Of a DNA stretch of 64,000 nt, positions 62,661-64,000 are shown piece by piece. The notes below the pieces were generated by a model. That model was not told the origin of the DNA, ran no database searches, and saw nothing but the letters and a program-made list of their open reading frames with translations. Origin of the DNA: Saprospiraceae bacterium (GTDB taxonomy: Bacteria; Bacteroidota; Bacteroidia; Chitinophagales; Saprospiraceae); contig JAHCHX010000001.1 of NCBI GenBank assembly GCA_026129545.1, positions 1,921,501 through 1,985,500 on the forward strand. Reading direction: 5' to 3'. Position 1 is the stretch's first letter, and the number at the start of each line of letters is the position of its first letter. A program made the translations under genes and the position numbers.

Positions 62661-64000
62661 ATGAACTTAAATCTACGCGCTACCCTTGAGAACACCTACG
62701 ATGCCATCGTCATCGGATCCGGCATCAGCGGCGGCTGGGCTGCCAAAGAATTGACGGAAAGAGGCTTGAAAACCCTCGTGCTCGAGCGTGGTCGAATGGT
62801 GGAACACGTCACCGACTACCCCACCGCCAACCTCAACCCCTGGGAAATGAAATATCGCGGCAGCGTCACCCCCGCCGACCGCCGCGAATCTCCCATCCAA
62901 AGCAAGGTGTACAACTACGGAGAGGCCAGTAAACACTTTTTTGTGCGCGACGTGGACAACCCCTACAATCAAGTCAAGCCCTTCGATTGGATTCGCGGCT
63001 ACCACGTCGGCGGGCGCTCCATCCTTTGGGGCAAACAGACCTATCGCTGGAGCGACCTCGACTTTGAAGCCAATGCCAAAGACGGATACGGAGTGGATTG
63101 GCCCATTCGTTATGCCGACCTCGCGCCCTGGTACAGTTATGTGGAAAAATTCGCGGGCATCAGCGGCTCCACAGAAAACATCCCTGTGCTGCCCGACAGC
63201 GAATTCCTGCCCCCGATGGAAATGAACGTGCTGGAAAAACATGTGGCCAAGCGCATAGAGGAACACTACAAAGGAGCACGCCGCATGATTATCGGTCGAG
63301 TGGCACATCTGACAGTGCCTCACAATGGGCGCGGGTCCTGTCAGTTTCGCAACCGCTGCGAGCGCGGCTGCCCCTTTGGAGCCTATTTTAGCAGCAACTC
63401 GGCTACCCTCCCTGCCGCAAAGGCTACTGGCAAACTGACGATTCGACCCTTTTCCAATGTTCATTCCATTATTTATGACGAACAAAAAGGTCGCGCCATC
63501 GGCGTAAAAATCGTGGACACCGAGACCATGCAGACCTACGACTATTTTGCCAAAATCATCTTTTGCAACGCTTCCACCCTCGGCACGGCGGCCATCCTGC
63601 TCCACTCGACCTCGCGCCGCTTCCCCAATGGCCTCGGCAACGACAGCGAACAACTCGGCCACAACCTCATGGACCACCACTACGGCGTGGGCGCTTATGG
63701 CGACACTGACGATTTTCAGGAATTTTACTATTTCGGCAGAAGACCCAACGGCACCTACATCCCCCGCTTCCGCAATGTGAATGATGCCGACAAACGCGAC
63801 TACCTGCGCGGATTCGGCTATCAGGGTGGCGCAAGCCGTGGCCGCGCATCCATAGACGAGGGCATCGGCGCGGACTTCAAACAGGCGCTCACCGAAGCAG
63901 GCAAATGGGGCTTCGGCGTGGGCGCTTGGGGCGAACACTTGCCTTACTATGAAAACAAGGTGACGCTCAATCACTACAAAAAAGACAAATGGGGACTGCC
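62661..64000 (+). CDS. GMC family oxidoreductase, copy 2, cut by the window edge
   Basis: An open frame from ATG 62661 runs without a stop to the window end, 446 residues. It parallels the copy at 55094: AIVIGSGISGGWAAKELTERG near residue 16, YHVGGRSILWGKQTYRW near 115 and CQFRNRCERGCPFGAYFSSN near 227, including the cysteines. It should need a subunit 3 partner beyond the window or share the one at 54371. Two paralogues 7 kb apart suggest different substrates. Confidence 0.93.
   Translation, partial: MNLNLRATLENTYDAIVIGSGISGGWAAKELTERGLKTLVLERGRMVEHVTDYPTANLNPWEMKYRGSVTPADRRESPIQSKVYNYGEASKHFFVRDVDNPYNQVKPFDWIRGYHVGGRSILWGKQTYRWSDLDFEANAKDGYGVDWPIRYADLAPWYSYVEKFAGISGSTENIPVLPDSEFLPPMEMNVLEKHVAKRIEEHYKGARRMIIGRVAHLTVPHNGRGSCQFRNRCERGCPFGAYFSSNSATLPAAKATGKLTIRPFSNVHSIIYDEQKGRAIGVKIVDTETMQTYDYFAKIIFCNASTLGTAAILLHSTSRRFPNGLGNDSEQLGHNLMDHHYGVGAYGDTDDFQEFYYFGRRPNGTYIPRFRNVNDADKRDYLRGFGYQGGASRGRASIDEGIGADFKQALTEAGKWGFGVGAWGEHLPYYENKVTLNHYKKDKWGL

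Overview
This 64 kb window is chromosomal DNA from a member of the Bacteroidota, most likely the Saprospiria/Chitinophagia side of the phylum. The evidence is several very large exported proteins with type IX secretion (T9SS) C-terminal sorting domains, SprB, HYR, cohesin and dockerin repeats, a gliding-motility-associated C-terminal domain, a short primary sigma factor without region 1.1, lack of clear Shine-Dalgarno sites, and TTG-N19/20-TAnnTTTG promoters. Coding regions are GC-rich; several intergenic regions are AT-rich and highly repetitive. No rRNA, tRNA, CRISPR array or complete insertion sequence was recognised.

Layout. 1-6450: housekeeping and small genes (a truncated secreted protein, phosphohistidine phosphatase-like lipoprotein, msrB, two conserved small proteins, lipB, pyrG, a lipoprotein, a dienelactone hydrolase-like protein). 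6722-17086: three T9SS-exported proteins: a 1,821-residue SprB-repeat protein, an M43-type metalloprotease/beta-helix protein split by one in-frame stop codon, and a 507-residue secreted protein. 17440-20213: nhaA, thioredoxin and an OmpR-type response regulator. 20434-40898: two giant minus-strand genes (2,989 and about 3,524 residues) built from cohesin, HYR or 75-residue repeats, dockerin-like and T9SS modules. 40899-46000: a repeat-rich zone with heptamer arrays, G-quadruplex-capable decamer arrays, a 119-bp tandem duplication, nested palindromes and a 168-bp MITE, holding the primary sigma factor, a GT2 glycosyltransferase and a cold-shock protein. 46245-53930: a beta-helix protein with an SO2930-type diheme cytochrome, a GH16 glycosidase, folP, a small protein and mutS. 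53938-64000: an MFS transporter remnant, a gluconate-dehydrogenase-type set (subunit 3, GMC flavoprotein, a nearby cytochrome c and a second GMC paralogue), ldhA, the carotenoid pair crtI-crtB and a sensor histidine kinase.

Working together. crtI and crtB make a C40 carotenoid. The GMC/subunit 3/cytochrome c genes look like a periplasmic sugar or alcohol oxidation chain. The T9SS cargo proteins share C-terminal sorting modules and the two giants share a cohesin-repeat-dockerin-cohesin plan, which suggests a surface or matrix scaffold. The most unusual part is the noncoding DNA: an exactly 105-bp dispersed element present four times, and decamer arrays whose strand polarity follows the direction of the gene they flank.
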